Origin: Bacillota bacterium
GTDB taxonomy: Bacteria > Bacillota > Clostridia > Christensenellales > Aristaeellaceae
Assembly (NCBI GenBank): GCA_023415145.1
Contig: JAEZLW010000133.1
Location: 1 to 43,085 of the forward strand
Length of the DNA: 43,085 nt
Reading direction: 5' to 3'
In this document: positions 25,601 to 34,171 of the stretch, piece after piece
Layout of the letters: every line of letters begins with the position of its first letter
Numbering within the stretch: position 1 is the first letter of the stretch
Made by a program: the position numbers and the translations under genes
Notes under the pieces: generated by a model
What the model was told of the DNA's origin: nothing
Database searches by the model: none
The model's input: only the letters and a program-made list of their open reading frames with translations

Positions 25601-26501
25601 TTTGCGTCCCCTCCCTTTTGCGAAGGTTTCGGCGGATGTTTTTGCGGATATGAGGGATGGCCAGCGCAGTGCCCACGATGACGGCTGCAATCAGCCTAAA
25701 AGCGTAGGCAGGCAAAATGCTGGAACGGAAGGCGAAGGCAAGAATCAGCCGGTACAAAAACGAGCCGGCTACACAGGACACAAGCCCTACGGTAACGCCC
25801 CTTTTGCCAAAGATGACTTCGCCGATGATGACTGAGGCGATGCCCACCACAACCATACCGATGCCGGCATTCACATCCGCATAGCCCTGCAGCTGTGCCG
25901 CCATGGCTCCCGAAAGCGCCACCAGCCCATTGGCCAGAGAAAGCGCCAATACCTTCATCTGCCCGGCGTTGATAGAGGAGGAGCGCACCATATCCTCATT
26001 GTTGCCTGTGGCCCTGATGCAAAGGCCTACATGGGTCTTAAAAAACCAGATCAAAAATGCAACACATATGGCCGCGAACAAAAGTGCCACCCCGGCGGCT
26101 ACAAGGTCGCGGCCTTCCTTGGCGATGCCGGGGAAAAGGCCATACGCTTCCTTGAACAGCGTTTTGGGCAGTGCCAGGTTGGGCGTTCCGCCAAGTATGA
26201 ACAGGTTCACGGAATACAGCCCGCTCATGACCAGTATGCCTGCGAGGATGGGATAGATGCCTGCCTTTGTCTGCAAAAGCCCGGTGATGGAACCGGCCAG
26301 CATGCCGCAAAGGAGCGCTGCCAGTAAGCCGGGCAGGGGATGCCCGGCGGCGGTTAATACTGCCGATACGGCCATCCCCAAAGTGAAGCTGCCATCAGTT
26401 GTCAAATCGGGTGTATTGAGGATTCGGAACGCAACATAGACGCCCACCGCCAGCACGGCATAGATTAGTCCCTGGTGGACGGCTCCCATCAGTTGGTTCA
26501 A
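25587..26501 (-). CDS. trpY: ABC transporter permease, TrpY type
   Basis: A 304-residue integral membrane protein with 8-9 hydrophobic segments, in the COG4120 family related to branched-chain amino-acid permeases. Typical pieces are FRILNTPDLTTDGSFTLGMA near residue 25 and GLCIRATGNNEDMVRSSSIN in the middle. The start is a TTG at 26501, six bases after AAAGGAGG; the next in-frame ATG is too far from that site. It lies between the binding protein and ATPase genes in the T-box-controlled operon. Confidence 0.88.
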   Translation of the reverse strand: MNQLMGAVHQGLIYAVLAVGVYVAFRILNTPDLTTDGSFTLGMAVSAVLTAAGHPLPGLLAALLCGMLAGSITGLLQTKAGIYPILAGILVMSGLYSVNLFILGGTPNLALPKTLFKEAYGLFPGIAKEGRDLVAAGVALLFAAICVAFLIWFFKTHVGLCIRATGNNEDMVRSSSINAGQMKVLALSLANGLVALSGAMAAQLQGYADVNAGIGMVVVGIASVIIGEVIFGKRGVTVGLVSCVAGSFLYRLILAFAFRSSILPAYAFRLIAAVIVGTALAIPHIRKNIRRNLRKREGTQNAGH

Positions 26502-26525
26502 GGCAATCCTCCTTTCGTCTATTGT

Positions 26526-27488
26526 TTATTCCACAACCACGGCGCTGTCCAGCACATCCTGCGGTACGGTTACGCCTATCAAATCGGCAGTGGTTTTGTT
26601 GATGACGGTGGTAAACTTATCGACCACAACGGCGGGAATCTCCGCAATGGGCGTACCCGTCAGATGCTTGTGCACCATATCGGCAACGACAGCGCCGATC
26701 TCCGGGTCGCTGATGGAAATGGTGGCAAAGGCGCCGGAGTTCACCATTACGGCGGAGGAACCGTACACCGGGATCCTGGCATCCCTTGCCACCTGGGAAA
26801 TGACTTCCATGGCATCCTGTATCACGCTGTCATTGGGGATGAACATGCCTGTAACGCCTTGGTCAACAAGAGACAGCGCCGCCTCATACACCTCGGAGCT
26901 GGCGGTTACGACAGCTTCCTTGTAGGTATACCCGTTGGCAGCAAGGTAGGCTTTGGCGTTTTCGATGGTGGTGACGGAGTTCACCTGGCTGGTACAATAG
27001 ATGAGGCCAAAGTCCTTGGCTTCCGGTGTCAGCTTCGCGGCCAGCTTGAAGTTTTCGCTGATGGGGATGGCGTTGGAAGCGCCGGTGGCGTTCCTGTCGG
27101 GTTTTGCCATATCGGTGATGACGCCGGCCCCGATCGGGTTGGCGACGGAGATGAAGAATACCGGAATATCGCTTTCCAGGTTCACAACGGCCTGGGCGGC
27201 AGGCGTGGCGATGGCGACAATCAAATCCATCTTGTCATCCACCACGCCCTGAGCGATGGTGTACAGGTTGCTCATGTCACCGGATGCATTCTTCTCCACA
27301 AAGGTCACTTTGTCCTCCGTGTAGCCAAGCTCCCGCATACGGGCGATAAAGCCTTCCCGCATATCTTTGAAAGCACCGTTTTCCACCAGTTGGACGATGG
27401 CCACCTTGAGCGGTTCTTCGGCAAGAGCGCAGGCGGTAGTGATAAAAACGAGTACCAGGGCGGCGATGAGAGCAAGCATTTTTTTCAT
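26526..27488 (-). CDS. trpX: ABC transporter substrate-binding protein, TrpX type
   Basis: A 320-residue binding protein of the COG2984 (ABC_sub_bind) family. The signal peptide ends ITTACALA|EEP: a Cys is present but the lipobox is poor, so an ALA|E cleavage is as likely. The mature protein shows LKVAIVQLVENGAFKDMREG, PIGAGVITDM, and YCTSQVNSVTTIE segments typical of the family. In Firmicutes such genes under Trp T-boxes are called trpX. The ATG at 27488 follows AAGGGG. First gene of the operon. Confidence 0.88.
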   Translation of the reverse strand: MKKMLALIAALVLVFITTACALAEEPLKVAIVQLVENGAFKDMREGFIARMRELGYTEDKVTFVEKNASGDMSNLYTIAQGVVDDKMDLIVAIATPAAQAVVNLESDIPVFFISVANPIGAGVITDMAKPDRNATGASNAIPISENFKLAAKLTPEAKDFGLIYCTSQVNSVTTIENAKAYLAANGYTYKEAVVTASSEVYEAALSLVDQGVTGMFIPNDSVIQDAMEVISQVARDARIPVYGSSAVMVNSGAFATISISDPEIGAVVADMVHKHLTGTPIAEIPAVVVDKFTTVINKTTADLIGVTVPQDVLDSAVVVE

Positions 27489-27570
27489 GATGATTCCCCT
27501 TCCGATCATTTTTTGAGTTCCCGGTTGCAATGTCGGAAAAGTTGCGGCCAGGGCCGGGTGCGCATCCGCT

Positions 27571-27832
27571 TAATAAAAAAACACCTGTCCTTGATCAAGG
27601 ACAGATGCCAAACATCTGCGGTACCACCTTGCTTGGCGGCTAAGCCGCCCGGCTCGTCAGGGTGCCGACACACCCAACTCCCTTTCACGCTGGAGCTGCG
27701 TCGCGGAATACTCGGCGTTAACCTTTCCCCGCGCCCTCCGTGGTCCATTTGCCGCCCCGCCTTCTACCGGGCTTTCACCTGCCCCGGCTCTCTTTAAGCG
27801 CGCCTGCGGTTTGATCTCCACATCGTAGGTTT
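27571..27832 (-). ncRNA. T-box riboswitch, tryptophan specifier
   Basis: The T-box sequence AAGGTGGTACCGCAG is at 27616-27630 (minus strand). Further 5', the Stem I AG-bulge sequence GGTGAAAGCC and an AGAG element precede a specifier region reading AAA-TGG-ACC, so the codon read is TGG (Trp, 27745-27747). The leader ends in a terminator, CTGTCCTTGA / TCAAGGACAG (27585-27604), followed by GTGTTTTTTTA. Uncharged tRNA-Trp should stabilise the antiterminator and switch on the downstream ABC transporter. Ends are approximate. Confidence 0.92.
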
Positions 27833-27838
27833 GGTTGT

Positions 27839-27867
27839 ATTAAATCACATGCCGCTTTTTCTGTCAA
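27839..27867 (-). promoter_or_regulatory. sigma-A promoter of the T-box/trpXYZ operon
   Basis: TTGACA (27862-27867), 17 bases, TTTAAT (27839-27844) on the minus strand, placing the start just before the T-box Stem I. Confidence 0.75.
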
Positions 27868-27904
27868 GCGTAAAATTTGTACTGGTGCTGATTTTCATAA
27901 TAAA

Positions 27905-28411
27905 TTATGATGGCAAATAAAGAATTTGCGGCATCAATACGCCTTCCGGCAATATATCCAGCAGGCCAAACGTAGGGCCGGATCTAACAGGCAGCGATAC
28001 AGAGCCGGGATTGAAAAGCAGCACGCCTTCCTTTTCCAGACATAAAGCGCGGTGTGTATGCCCAAACAACGCAACGCGGCATTGCCTGTCCCGGGCATCA
28101 CCCAATAAGAATGTGTCGGTAAGCTTCACCCGCTGCCGGTGACCATGGGTTAGGAAAAGCCAAAGGCCTTCCGCTTTTATGACCGCTTCTTCTTTAAGCC
28201 CTATCATGGCATGGTCATTGTTCCCCCGCACCGCCTGGATGATTGCCATTGGATTGTGCTTTTTCATCATTTGTTTCAAGTCAAAAAAATCCAAAACACC
28301 ATCCCCGAGAAACGCAAACAAATCAATTTTTCCAAGTCTCATGGCCGCTTCCAAAGCCTGCCGCAAAGCGGTCAACTCTCCATGGCTGTCGCTGAACAAT
28401 GCCGCGCGCAT
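27905..28411 (-). CDS. YfcE/MJ0936-family metallophosphoesterase
   Basis: A 168-residue calcineurin-like phosphoesterase. The metal ligands are in ALFSDSHGE (residues 5-12), FLGDGV, RGNNDH, LTHGHRQ and LFGHTHRAL, the full set for a two-metal YfcE-type phosphodiesterase. The physiological substrate is unknown. The ATG at 28411 follows TAGGAGACTGCAA. It lies 10 bases after the RNase PH/RdgB fusion gene, an arrangement often seen in Clostridia, suggesting cotranscription. Confidence 0.9.
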   Translation of the reverse strand: MRAALFSDSHGELTALRQALEAAMRLGKIDLFAFLGDGVLDFFDLKQMMKKHNPMAIIQAVRGNNDHAMIGLKEEAVIKAEGLWLFLTHGHRQRVKLTDTFLLGDARDRQCRVALFGHTHRALCLEKEGVLLFNPGSVSLPVRSGPTFGLLDILPEGVLMPQILYLPS

Positions 28412-28421
28412 TTGCAGTCTC

Positions 28422-29738
28422 CTACCTGAATGTTTTTTGGATATGTTCAAGCATCTTTTCCGCAGCCCTGGCCCGATGGCTGACGGCGTTTTTTTCATCC
28501 GAAGACATTTCGGCAAATGTCTTTCCCGTTTCATACAGAAAGAGCGGATCATAGCCGAAACCGTCTGTTCCCCTGGACTCGTGAAGGATCACGCCGGGGC
28601 AATCCCCTTCCACCACTGTCGTCTTTTGCCCCGGACATGCCAGGGCGATCGCGGAGATGAACTTTGCATCTCGGTTTGCCTCCCCCTCCAGGTTTTTAAG
28701 CAGCAGCGCGTTGTTGGCGTTATCATCGCCATGCGCTCCGGCATATCTGGCGGAATAGACCCCCGGCTCGCCATTCAATGCATCCACCGAAAGCCCGCTG
28801 TCGTCCGCTAGCGTCCACTGGCCCGTGGCCTTTGCCACAGCTTCGGCTTTCAATACGGCGTTTTCCTGGAAGGTAGCGCCGTTTTCCTCGATCTCCCCCG
28901 AAAAGCCCGCATCCCGCATGGATACCACGTCAAAGTAGCCGCCAAACATGGCAGTCAGTTCTTTCAGCTTGTGCGTGTTCCCGGTGGCGGCCACCAATAA
29001 GGGCTTCACCCCAATGAGCTGTGCCTTCTCCCCAAGCGCTTCCCGCTGGGCCGCCATCAGCGTGCGGATGCCCGCTTCTCCCAGGGTGACCAGCTGCTCC
29101 ATTTCCGTTTTTGAAAAAGCCCGTCCTTCCCCCGTACCCTGCAGCTCAATAAAATCCCCCAGGTCATTCATGACAAGGTTCATGTCCACCTGTGCGCCGC
29201 TGTCCTCGCTATAGCATAAATCCAAACATGGTGTGTCCTTCACAACGCCAACGCTGACGGCCGCCACCTGCCGCCGGATCGGCGAGCGCAAAAGCTTTCC
29301 CGCCCGTATCAGCTTGTCCACCGCCAGCGTCAGCGCTACAAATGCGCCGGTGATGGAAGCGGTGCGTGTGCCGCCGTCGGCTTCCAGCACGTCGCAGTCC
29401 AGTGTAATGGTCCGCTCTCCCAGCGCTCTCATATCCACCGCCTGGCGAAGGCTTCTGCCAATGAGCCGCTGAATCTCCACGCTGCGGCCGTCCTTCTTGA
29501 TGCCGTCACGGGCCTTGCGCCGGCCAGTGGAAGCCGGAAGCATGGCATATTCCGCCGTTACCCAGCCCTGTCCTTTTCCCCTGAGAAACGGAGGCACCTC
29601 TTCATCCACCGATGCTGTGCAAATGACCCGGGTCTTTCCCGTTTCAATGAGGCAGCTACCATCCGCCGTACCCACAAATCCGGGAAGAATCACACAATTC
29701 CGTGGCTGATCATATGTCCGACCGTCGGTTCTTGTCAT
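28422..29738 (-). CDS. rph: RNase PH / XTP-dITP pyrophosphatase fusion
   Basis: A 438-residue two-domain protein. Residues 1 to about 238 are RNase PH (RTDGRTYDQPRN, CTASVDEEVPPFLRGKGQGW, LDLCYSEDSGAQVDMNLVM), which trims tRNA 3' ends with phosphate. From about 246 the protein is RdgB/Ham1 (LLVAATGNTHKLKEL, TLADDSGLSVDALNG, YDPLFL), which removes ITP and XTP from nucleotide pools. The two are often neighbours in Firmicutes; here they are joined in one frame without a stop. The ATG at 29738 follows GGAGGGACAAGCC. A phosphoesterase gene follows. Confidence 0.95.
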   Translation of the reverse strand: MTRTDGRTYDQPRNCVILPGFVGTADGSCLIETGKTRVICTASVDEEVPPFLRGKGQGWVTAEYAMLPASTGRRKARDGIKKDGRSVEIQRLIGRSLRQAVDMRALGERTITLDCDVLEADGGTRTASITGAFVALTLAVDKLIRAGKLLRSPIRRQVAAVSVGVVKDTPCLDLCYSEDSGAQVDMNLVMNDLGDFIELQGTGEGRAFSKTEMEQLVTLGEAGIRTLMAAQREALGEKAQLIGVKPLLVAATGNTHKLKELTAMFGGYFDVVSMRDAGFSGEIEENGATFQENAVLKAEAVAKATGQWTLADDSGLSVDALNGEPGVYSARYAGAHGDDNANNALLLKNLEGEANRDAKFISAIALACPGQKTTVVEGDCPGVILHESRGTDGFGYDPLFLYETGKTFAEMSSDEKNAVSHRARAAEKMLEHIQKTFR

Positions 29739-29762
29739 GGCTTGTCCCTCCATCAACAAAAT

Positions 29763-29822
29763 GGAAAGGGACGAAGCAGCGCTGACAGTTTAATCACAGC
29801 GCGCTTTTGGCCGTCCCTTTCC
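29763..29822 (-). other. long stem-loop between the GerMN gene and rph-rdgB
   Basis: An 11-bp outer stem GGAAAGGGACG / CGTCCCTTTCC encloses a second stem of CGCTG / CAGCG type. Only ATTTTG follows on the minus strand, so it could be a weak terminator of the upstream gene or a structured leader of rph. A weaker TTCTATC / GATAGAA hairpin lies at 29835-29862. Confidence 0.5.
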
Positions 29823-29898
29823 CGGAATTCCCAGTTCTATCTTGTTCTTCTTTTTGATAGAAATTCCTTCCGTAAAGTGGTATTTCTTATGCCAATGA

Positions 29899-30924
29899 CT
29901 AGTCGATCTCTATAATGCCAGGATACTGAGCCAGCACATCCTGCTCCTCGTTGACGAAGGTGGTGGTATCCTCCTGCTTGGGTACGAACTTTTCTCCCTC
30001 CACCTGCACTTCCACCTTCTTGACGCCGGGGAACTGGGCACAGGTAAACAGGATGGCCCTCAGAGCCTGCTTGCCGCCGTCAGACTGCTGGGCAACCTCC
30101 ATGAATTCCTTGGTGAAGTTCACCGTGACGGTGCCGTCCTTCATGGTGACGCCGTTCAGACCGCAATCCTTGGGGATGGGGCGCGTCAGCCCGCTGTCAT
30201 CCCTGGGTCCCTTGGCCAGTTCCAGCATGGCGGTGGTCAGGTCAGCTGTGGAGAAGACGGTGCGTGTGACGGGAATCAGCATCCGCCCTGTCTGGGAGGG
30301 GAAGTAGAGTTGGATTTGATCGGCATTGGTCGTGGAGGACGCGGAAACGCTCTCCAGATTCAGGCCATCCTCGGTGAAAGCACCGCTGACGACTGTACCG
30401 TGGGTTAATTTGCTTCTGGCCTGCCCATCAAACAGGAAGGTCACTTCTTCTACCGTGGGGAATGTGGTAAGCGCACTGGCTACGGCCTGCACCATGAGAA
30501 GCTCTTCCTCAGCGCTTTGGCAGTTGAGTGCTTCCTTGCTCATGTCCACCCTGGCCTTTTGATTGGCAATGTTGATATCAAAGGTGGTGCCTTCCGGGAT
30601 AACGGTCCGAAGGCCAAGCCGTGCGGCCTGCAGATCGTTCTCGCTGCTCTTCACCATCAGGTTCAATGTCGCCTTGGCTACCCCATCCTGCTTGGCGATC
30701 TGCCTGGTGACCGGCACCAGATAGCCTTCGCCGTCCTGATAAAAAACCACCGTAGGCTGTGTTTCGCCCTGAACCTTGGCAGCGGTCTGTGTAATGTCCA
30801 GCGGCGGCTCCTCATACAGGATCTGGGTCGATTTTGGCCCCAATCCCCGCAGAGCCAGAACCACCACCAGCGCCGCCGCGCATAGGATCAGGATTCGCTC
30901 GATATCCGTCCGCTTGATCTTCAC
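29899..30924 (-). CDS. GerMN-domain protein (sporulation/germination type)
   Basis: A 341-residue protein with an N-terminal membrane anchor (ILILCAAALVVVLALRG) and two GerMN repeats: about residues 60-180 (TVVFYQDGEGYLVPVTRQIA...VDMSKEAL) and 200-320 (IQLYFPSQTGRMLIPVTRTV...VTVNFTKEF). GerM in Bacillus is needed for sporulation and germination and binds the engulfment complex. The GTG at 30924 follows AAGGAGTGAGCTTT and gives the anchor a short cytoplasmic lead; an ATG at 30972 has no ribosome site. It is divergent from rqcH. Confidence 0.85.
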   Translation of the reverse strand: MKIKRTDIERILILCAAALVVVLALRGLGPKSTQILYEEPPLDITQTAAKVQGETQPTVVFYQDGEGYLVPVTRQIAKQDGVAKATLNLMVKSSENDLQAARLGLRTVIPEGTTFDINIANQKARVDMSKEALNCQSAEEELLMVQAVASALTTFPTVEEVTFLFDGQARSKLTHGTVVSGAFTEDGLNLESVSASSTTNADQIQLYFPSQTGRMLIPVTRTVFSTADLTTAMLELAKGPRDDSGLTRPIPKDCGLNGVTMKDGTVTVNFTKEFMEVAQQSDGGKQALRAILFTCAQFPGVKKVEVQVEGEKFVPKQEDTTTFVNEEQDVLAQYPGIIEID

Positions 30925-31020
30925 AAAGCTCACTCCTTGCTTGATGATTGCAGTGAAAGTGTATGCCCCCATGCATCCGGCTATGAATGTCTATTTGTTT
31001 CCGGAAAAAACAAGGAGTGT

Positions 31021-31049
31021 TTGCGCTATTGTCATTTTCGCATTATAAT
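31021..31049 (+). promoter_or_regulatory. sigma-A-type promoter of rqcH
   Basis: TTGCGC (31021-31026), 17 bases, TATAAT (31044-31049), about 30 bases before the rqcH start. The -10 is perfect and the -35 weak. Confidence 0.6.
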
Positions 31050-31079
31050 AACTTCCATCGCATCAAGGAGGACGGCACA

Positions 31080-32834
31080 ATGCCCATGGATGGCCTGACG
31101 CTGCAATTTGTAGCCAGGGAACTGAACGCAAGACTCACAAAAGGGCGCATCGACAAGGTGGCTCAGCCGGAAAAGGATGAACTGGTGTTAACCATTCGCA
31201 GCCAAGGTGAAAACCACAAGCTGCTTTTATGCGCCAGCCCCAACAACGCAAGGGCACATCTGACAACGCAAAGCCTATCCAATCCCATGGAGCCGCCCAT
31301 GTTTTGCATGCTGATGCGCAAGCATCTATTAGGCGGGCATGTACTGTCCATACATCAAATAGGCGGCGACCGGGTGCTGCATGTGGAGATAGAGAATACG
31401 GACGAATTGGGCGTATTGACCACCCGAACGCTGATACTGGAAATCATGGGCCGCCACTCCAACCTGATCGCGGTGGACATGCAAGGCAAGATCATCGATT
31501 CCATCCGGCACGTAGGCCATGACATGAGCCGCGTACGGGAGGTGCTGCCCGGCCTTGCCTATGAACCTCCCCCCGCGCAGGACAAGCTGGACCCCACAGC
31601 GTTTTCAAAAGAAGAAGCCAAGGAGAAGTTATCCGCCTGCTCCGGCCGTCTGGACAAAGCGCTGGCCTCCGTTTTCCGAGGCTTGTCTTCCGTTGCCGCC
31701 CAGGAGATCGCCTACCGCTTGACCGGAAGCGACAAGGCCCTTATGGAGGATGCGGATCTAGACACACTTAACCAACGGTTGTTTGATTTTATGAACCTTA
31801 TCACAAGCCTTACGCCTCCGGTGCTGCAAACGGATCAGGATGGCACAATCATCGACGTTTTTCCCTTCTCCTACTTAAGCCGCGATACATTGCTGCAAAC
31901 GGCCAGTGGATCCATCAGCCAGGCGCTGGATGCGTTTTTTTCCACCCGTGATTTGAAGGAGCGCATTGCGCAAAAAAGCGCATCACTAAACCGGCTGCTC
32001 AAAACCCACATCGAGCGGTGCGAAAAGAAGCTGGCGCTTCAAATGCAGGAGCTTGAAAACAGCGCCCGCATGGAGGAGTACCGTATCCTGGGCGATTTGA
32101 TCAACGCGAATCTGTTCAGGCTGCGAAAGGGGCAGGAGAGCGCAAGGCTTCAAAATTACTATGACCCCGAAGGCGGTTTTTTGGATATCACCCTGGACAG
32201 GCAGCTTACCCCTGCTCAAAACGCGCAAAGATACTTCAAGCGTTACCAAAAAGCCAGGGCAGCAAAGGAAACGGCCGCCGCACAAAAAGAAAAGACGCTG
32301 GTTGAGCTTGCCTTTTTGGAAGGCGCACTGGACGATTTGCAAAAGTGCGTGGAGGAATCGGAGCTTTCGGAGATCAGGCTGGAATTGCAAAAGGCAGGGT
32401 ATGTAAGGGCCAGCCACAGCCGCAAACCGCAAAGAAAGCTGCCGGAAAGCCAGCCTTTTCGGTATGAAAGCCGGGACGGCATTGAGATTCTGGTAGGCAA
32501 AAACAGTCTTCAAAACGACAGGATTACGTCTTCGGCCCAGGGAGAAGAAACCTGGCTTCATGCCAAGAATATGCCCGGCTCCCATGTCATCATCCGCAAG
32601 GAAGGGGATATCCCTGAAAACACCTTGCTGGAGGCCGCCCAACTGGCCGCCTATTACAGCCGGGGCAGGCAAAGCGCAGGGGTACCCATTGACTACACAC
32701 ATCGCAAATATGTCAAAAAGCCAGGCGGCAGCCCGGCAGGCTTTGTCATCTATACCAACCAGCGCACGCTGTACATCACCGTGTCTGAAAGCGACATAAA
32801 AAGGATCAAAGAGCTTACACCTAAGAAATCGTGA
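31080..32834 (+). CDS. rqcH: Rqc2 homolog RqcH (NFACT-family protein)
   Basis: A 584-residue NFACT protein. The N-terminal NFACT-N domain begins MDGLTLQFVARELNARL and contains LLLCASPNNARAHLT; a coiled-coil with many Lys/Glu/Ala residues lies around 310-450; the C-terminal NFACT-R domain shows TWLHAKNMPGSHVII and YTHRKYVKKPGG. In Firmicutes RqcH binds stalled 50S subunits and adds alanine tails that mark the nascent chain for ClpXP. Older names call it fibronectin-binding protein. The ATG at 31080 follows AAGGAGGACGGCACA. Confidence 0.95.
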   Translation: MPMDGLTLQFVARELNARLTKGRIDKVAQPEKDELVLTIRSQGENHKLLLCASPNNARAHLTTQSLSNPMEPPMFCMLMRKHLLGGHVLSIHQIGGDRVLHVEIENTDELGVLTTRTLILEIMGRHSNLIAVDMQGKIIDSIRHVGHDMSRVREVLPGLAYEPPPAQDKLDPTAFSKEEAKEKLSACSGRLDKALASVFRGLSSVAAQEIAYRLTGSDKALMEDADLDTLNQRLFDFMNLITSLTPPVLQTDQDGTIIDVFPFSYLSRDTLLQTASGSISQALDAFFSTRDLKERIAQKSASLNRLLKTHIERCEKKLALQMQELENSARMEEYRILGDLINANLFRLRKGQESARLQNYYDPEGGFLDITLDRQLTPAQNAQRYFKRYQKARAAKETAAAQKEKTLVELAFLEGALDDLQKCVEESELSEIRLELQKAGYVRASHSRKPQRKLPESQPFRYESRDGIEILVGKNSLQNDRITSSAQGEETWLHAKNMPGSHVIIRKEGDIPENTLLEAAQLAAYYSRGRQSAGVPIDYTHRKYVKKPGGSPAGFVIYTNQRTLYITVSESDIKRIKELTPKKS

Positions 32835-32851
32835 GGAAAGGAAGTATTCCT

Positions 32852-33421
32852 ATGCTTCTTCGTACCGCCTGCTTGGAGGATAGCGCCGCATTGTGCTTCA
32901 TATTCCGCCCATATGTGATGGAAACGGCCATTACTTTCATGTCCAAGGTTCCGACGGCTGAGAGTTTTACGGACAAAATCCAGTCTTTGATTACGCAATA
33001 TCCTTTCATCGTTTGTGAAGAAAATGGCAAAACCATCGGCTATGCTTACGCTTCGTCGCTCAGGCCCCACGATGCCTACCAGTGGGATGCGGAACTGTCG
33101 GTATACGTGGACAGGGATTTTCATGGCCGCGGTGCCGGGCGCAAGCTGTATGCAGCGCTACTGGAACTCTTAAAAATCCAGGGCTACCAAACGGTCTACG
33201 GCGTGCTTTCCCTGCCCAATGAAAAAAGCCTGAAGCTGCATGCAGCGTTCGGCTTTGAAACACTTGGCGTATTCCCCAAAGCGGGCTATAAATTGGGCAA
33301 GTGGCATGACATCATCTGGCTGCAAAAAACGCTGGGCGAATTTCACGATTACCCTGTTCCGCCCACGCCTTTTTCTAAGCTCAGCCAGGAATCCATACAA
33401 AAGGTTCTGGCTGGCATTTAA
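32852..33421 (+). CDS. GNAT-family N-acetyltransferase, phosphinothricin acetyltransferase-like
   Basis: A 189-residue acetyltransferase. The pattern IGYAYASSLRPHDAYQWDAE, ELSVYVDRDFHGRGAGRKLY (acetyl-CoA loop RGAGRKL) and SLKLHAAFGFETLGVFPKAG is typical of the PAT/Bar (MnaT) subgroup that acetylates amino groups of small molecules such as phosphinothricin or methionine sulfone. The native substrate is unknown. The ATG at 32852 follows AAAGGA; an upstream GTG at 32831 overlaps the rqcH stop and lacks a good site. Its stop overlaps the stop of pyrE on the other strand by four bases. Confidence 0.85.
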   Translation: MLLRTACLEDSAALCFIFRPYVMETAITFMSKVPTAESFTDKIQSLITQYPFIVCEENGKTIGYAYASSLRPHDAYQWDAELSVYVDRDFHGRGAGRKLYAALLELLKIQGYQTVYGVLSLPNEKSLKLHAAFGFETLGVFPKAGYKLGKWHDIIWLQKTLGEFHDYPVPPTPFSKLSQESIQKVLAGI

Positions 33422-33987
33422 AGCCTGCCAACCGGTTTCGTCACGGGTGCTCCCTTATGACACAGAGGACACCCTTTTTCGTCCCAAGCCTCCACTTCAT
33501 AGGAGATGAGCGACACAAAAGGCACGCCGAAGTCTACTTTTCCGCACGAGCGATCCACAAGGCAGGCAACCTTCACCACATTGCCCCCCAAGGCGCGAAC
33601 AATCTCCATTACTTCCCGCACGCTGCCACCGGTGGTCACCACGTCCTCCACCACGAGTACGGGCGTACCCTTCTCAATATCAAAGCCCCGGTGCAGGATC
33701 ATAGCCCCGTCCTTGCGCTCGGTATATACGTAACGCAAATTTGTCAGGCGGCTTGCTTCAAAGCCAAAGATCATGCCGCCGATGGCCGGGCTGACAATCA
33801 CCTTGGCGTTTGTCTCGCCGCAGGCATCAATCAAAGCGCGGCATACCCTTTCCGTTATGTCGGCATGCTCCGTCAGGTGGGCGCACTGCACATAGCGGTT
33901 GGTATGTTTCCCCCCCGCCAGGCGAAAGTGCCCCTCCTGATAGGCATGACAGTGTTCAAACAGGGATAGTATCTCTGCCTTATTCAT
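33418..33987 (-). CDS. pyrE: orotate phosphoribosyltransferase
   Basis: A 189-residue OPRTase that joins orotate to PRPP to make OMP in pyrimidine synthesis. The PRPP-binding motif VLVVEDVVTTGGSV is clear, preceded by FGFEASRLTNLRYVYTERKD. The C-terminal Cys-rich CPLCHKG and the short N-terminus match the shorter pyrE_Therm-type enzymes of Clostridia. The ATG at 33987 follows GAGGGTGCGCAT; the longer reading was rejected. No other pyr gene or PyrR attenuator is seen beside it. Confidence 0.93.
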   Translation of the reverse strand: MNKAEILSLFEHCHAYQEGHFRLAGGKHTNRYVQCAHLTEHADITERVCRALIDACGETNAKVIVSPAIGGMIFGFEASRLTNLRYVYTERKDGAMILHRGFDIEKGTPVLVVEDVVTTGGSVREVMEIVRALGGNVVKVACLVDRSCGKVDFGVPFVSLISYEVEAWDEKGCPLCHKGAPVTKPVGRL

Positions 33988-34079
33988 ATGCGCACCCTCT
34001 TTTGCATGCATTTTTTCCATTTTATCATACTTCCCTGATAAATGCGAATGCTAAATGAGCAATGAAGGGCATCATCACC

Positions 34080-34153
34080 GGGGCTATCGCAAGTCGCACA
34101 ACTGTATGACTTTTCAGTAAACCACTGGCAGTTGCGCTGCATGTGACAGCCCC
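34080..34153. other. possible structured element between pyrE and the spore-protein genes
   Basis: GGGGCTATC and GACAGCCCC pair (eight of nine positions) at the ends of a 74-base stretch; the middle contains ACTGTATGACTTTTCAGT, itself partly self-complementary. No promoter or T tract clearly goes with it. The rest of 33988-34171 shows nothing else recognisable. Confidence 0.25.
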
Positions 34154-34171
34154 CAAAAAACCGCCTATCGG

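Noticed and set aside
26475..27797. Long plus-strand open frame (440 codons) opposite the trpX gene and its T-box
   Set aside because: It is antisense to a clear binding-protein gene and to the T-box RNA, has a low-complexity Gly/His-rich product, and no ribosome site.
31080..32834. Fibronectin-binding adhesin
   Set aside because: This older name is given to NFACT proteins, but the protein has no signal peptide or anchor and carries the full RqcH domain order.
33988..34171. PyrR attenuator upstream of pyrE
   Set aside because: The PyrR-binding loop sequence and an antiterminator/terminator pair are not found; only an unassigned stem at 34080-34153 is present.
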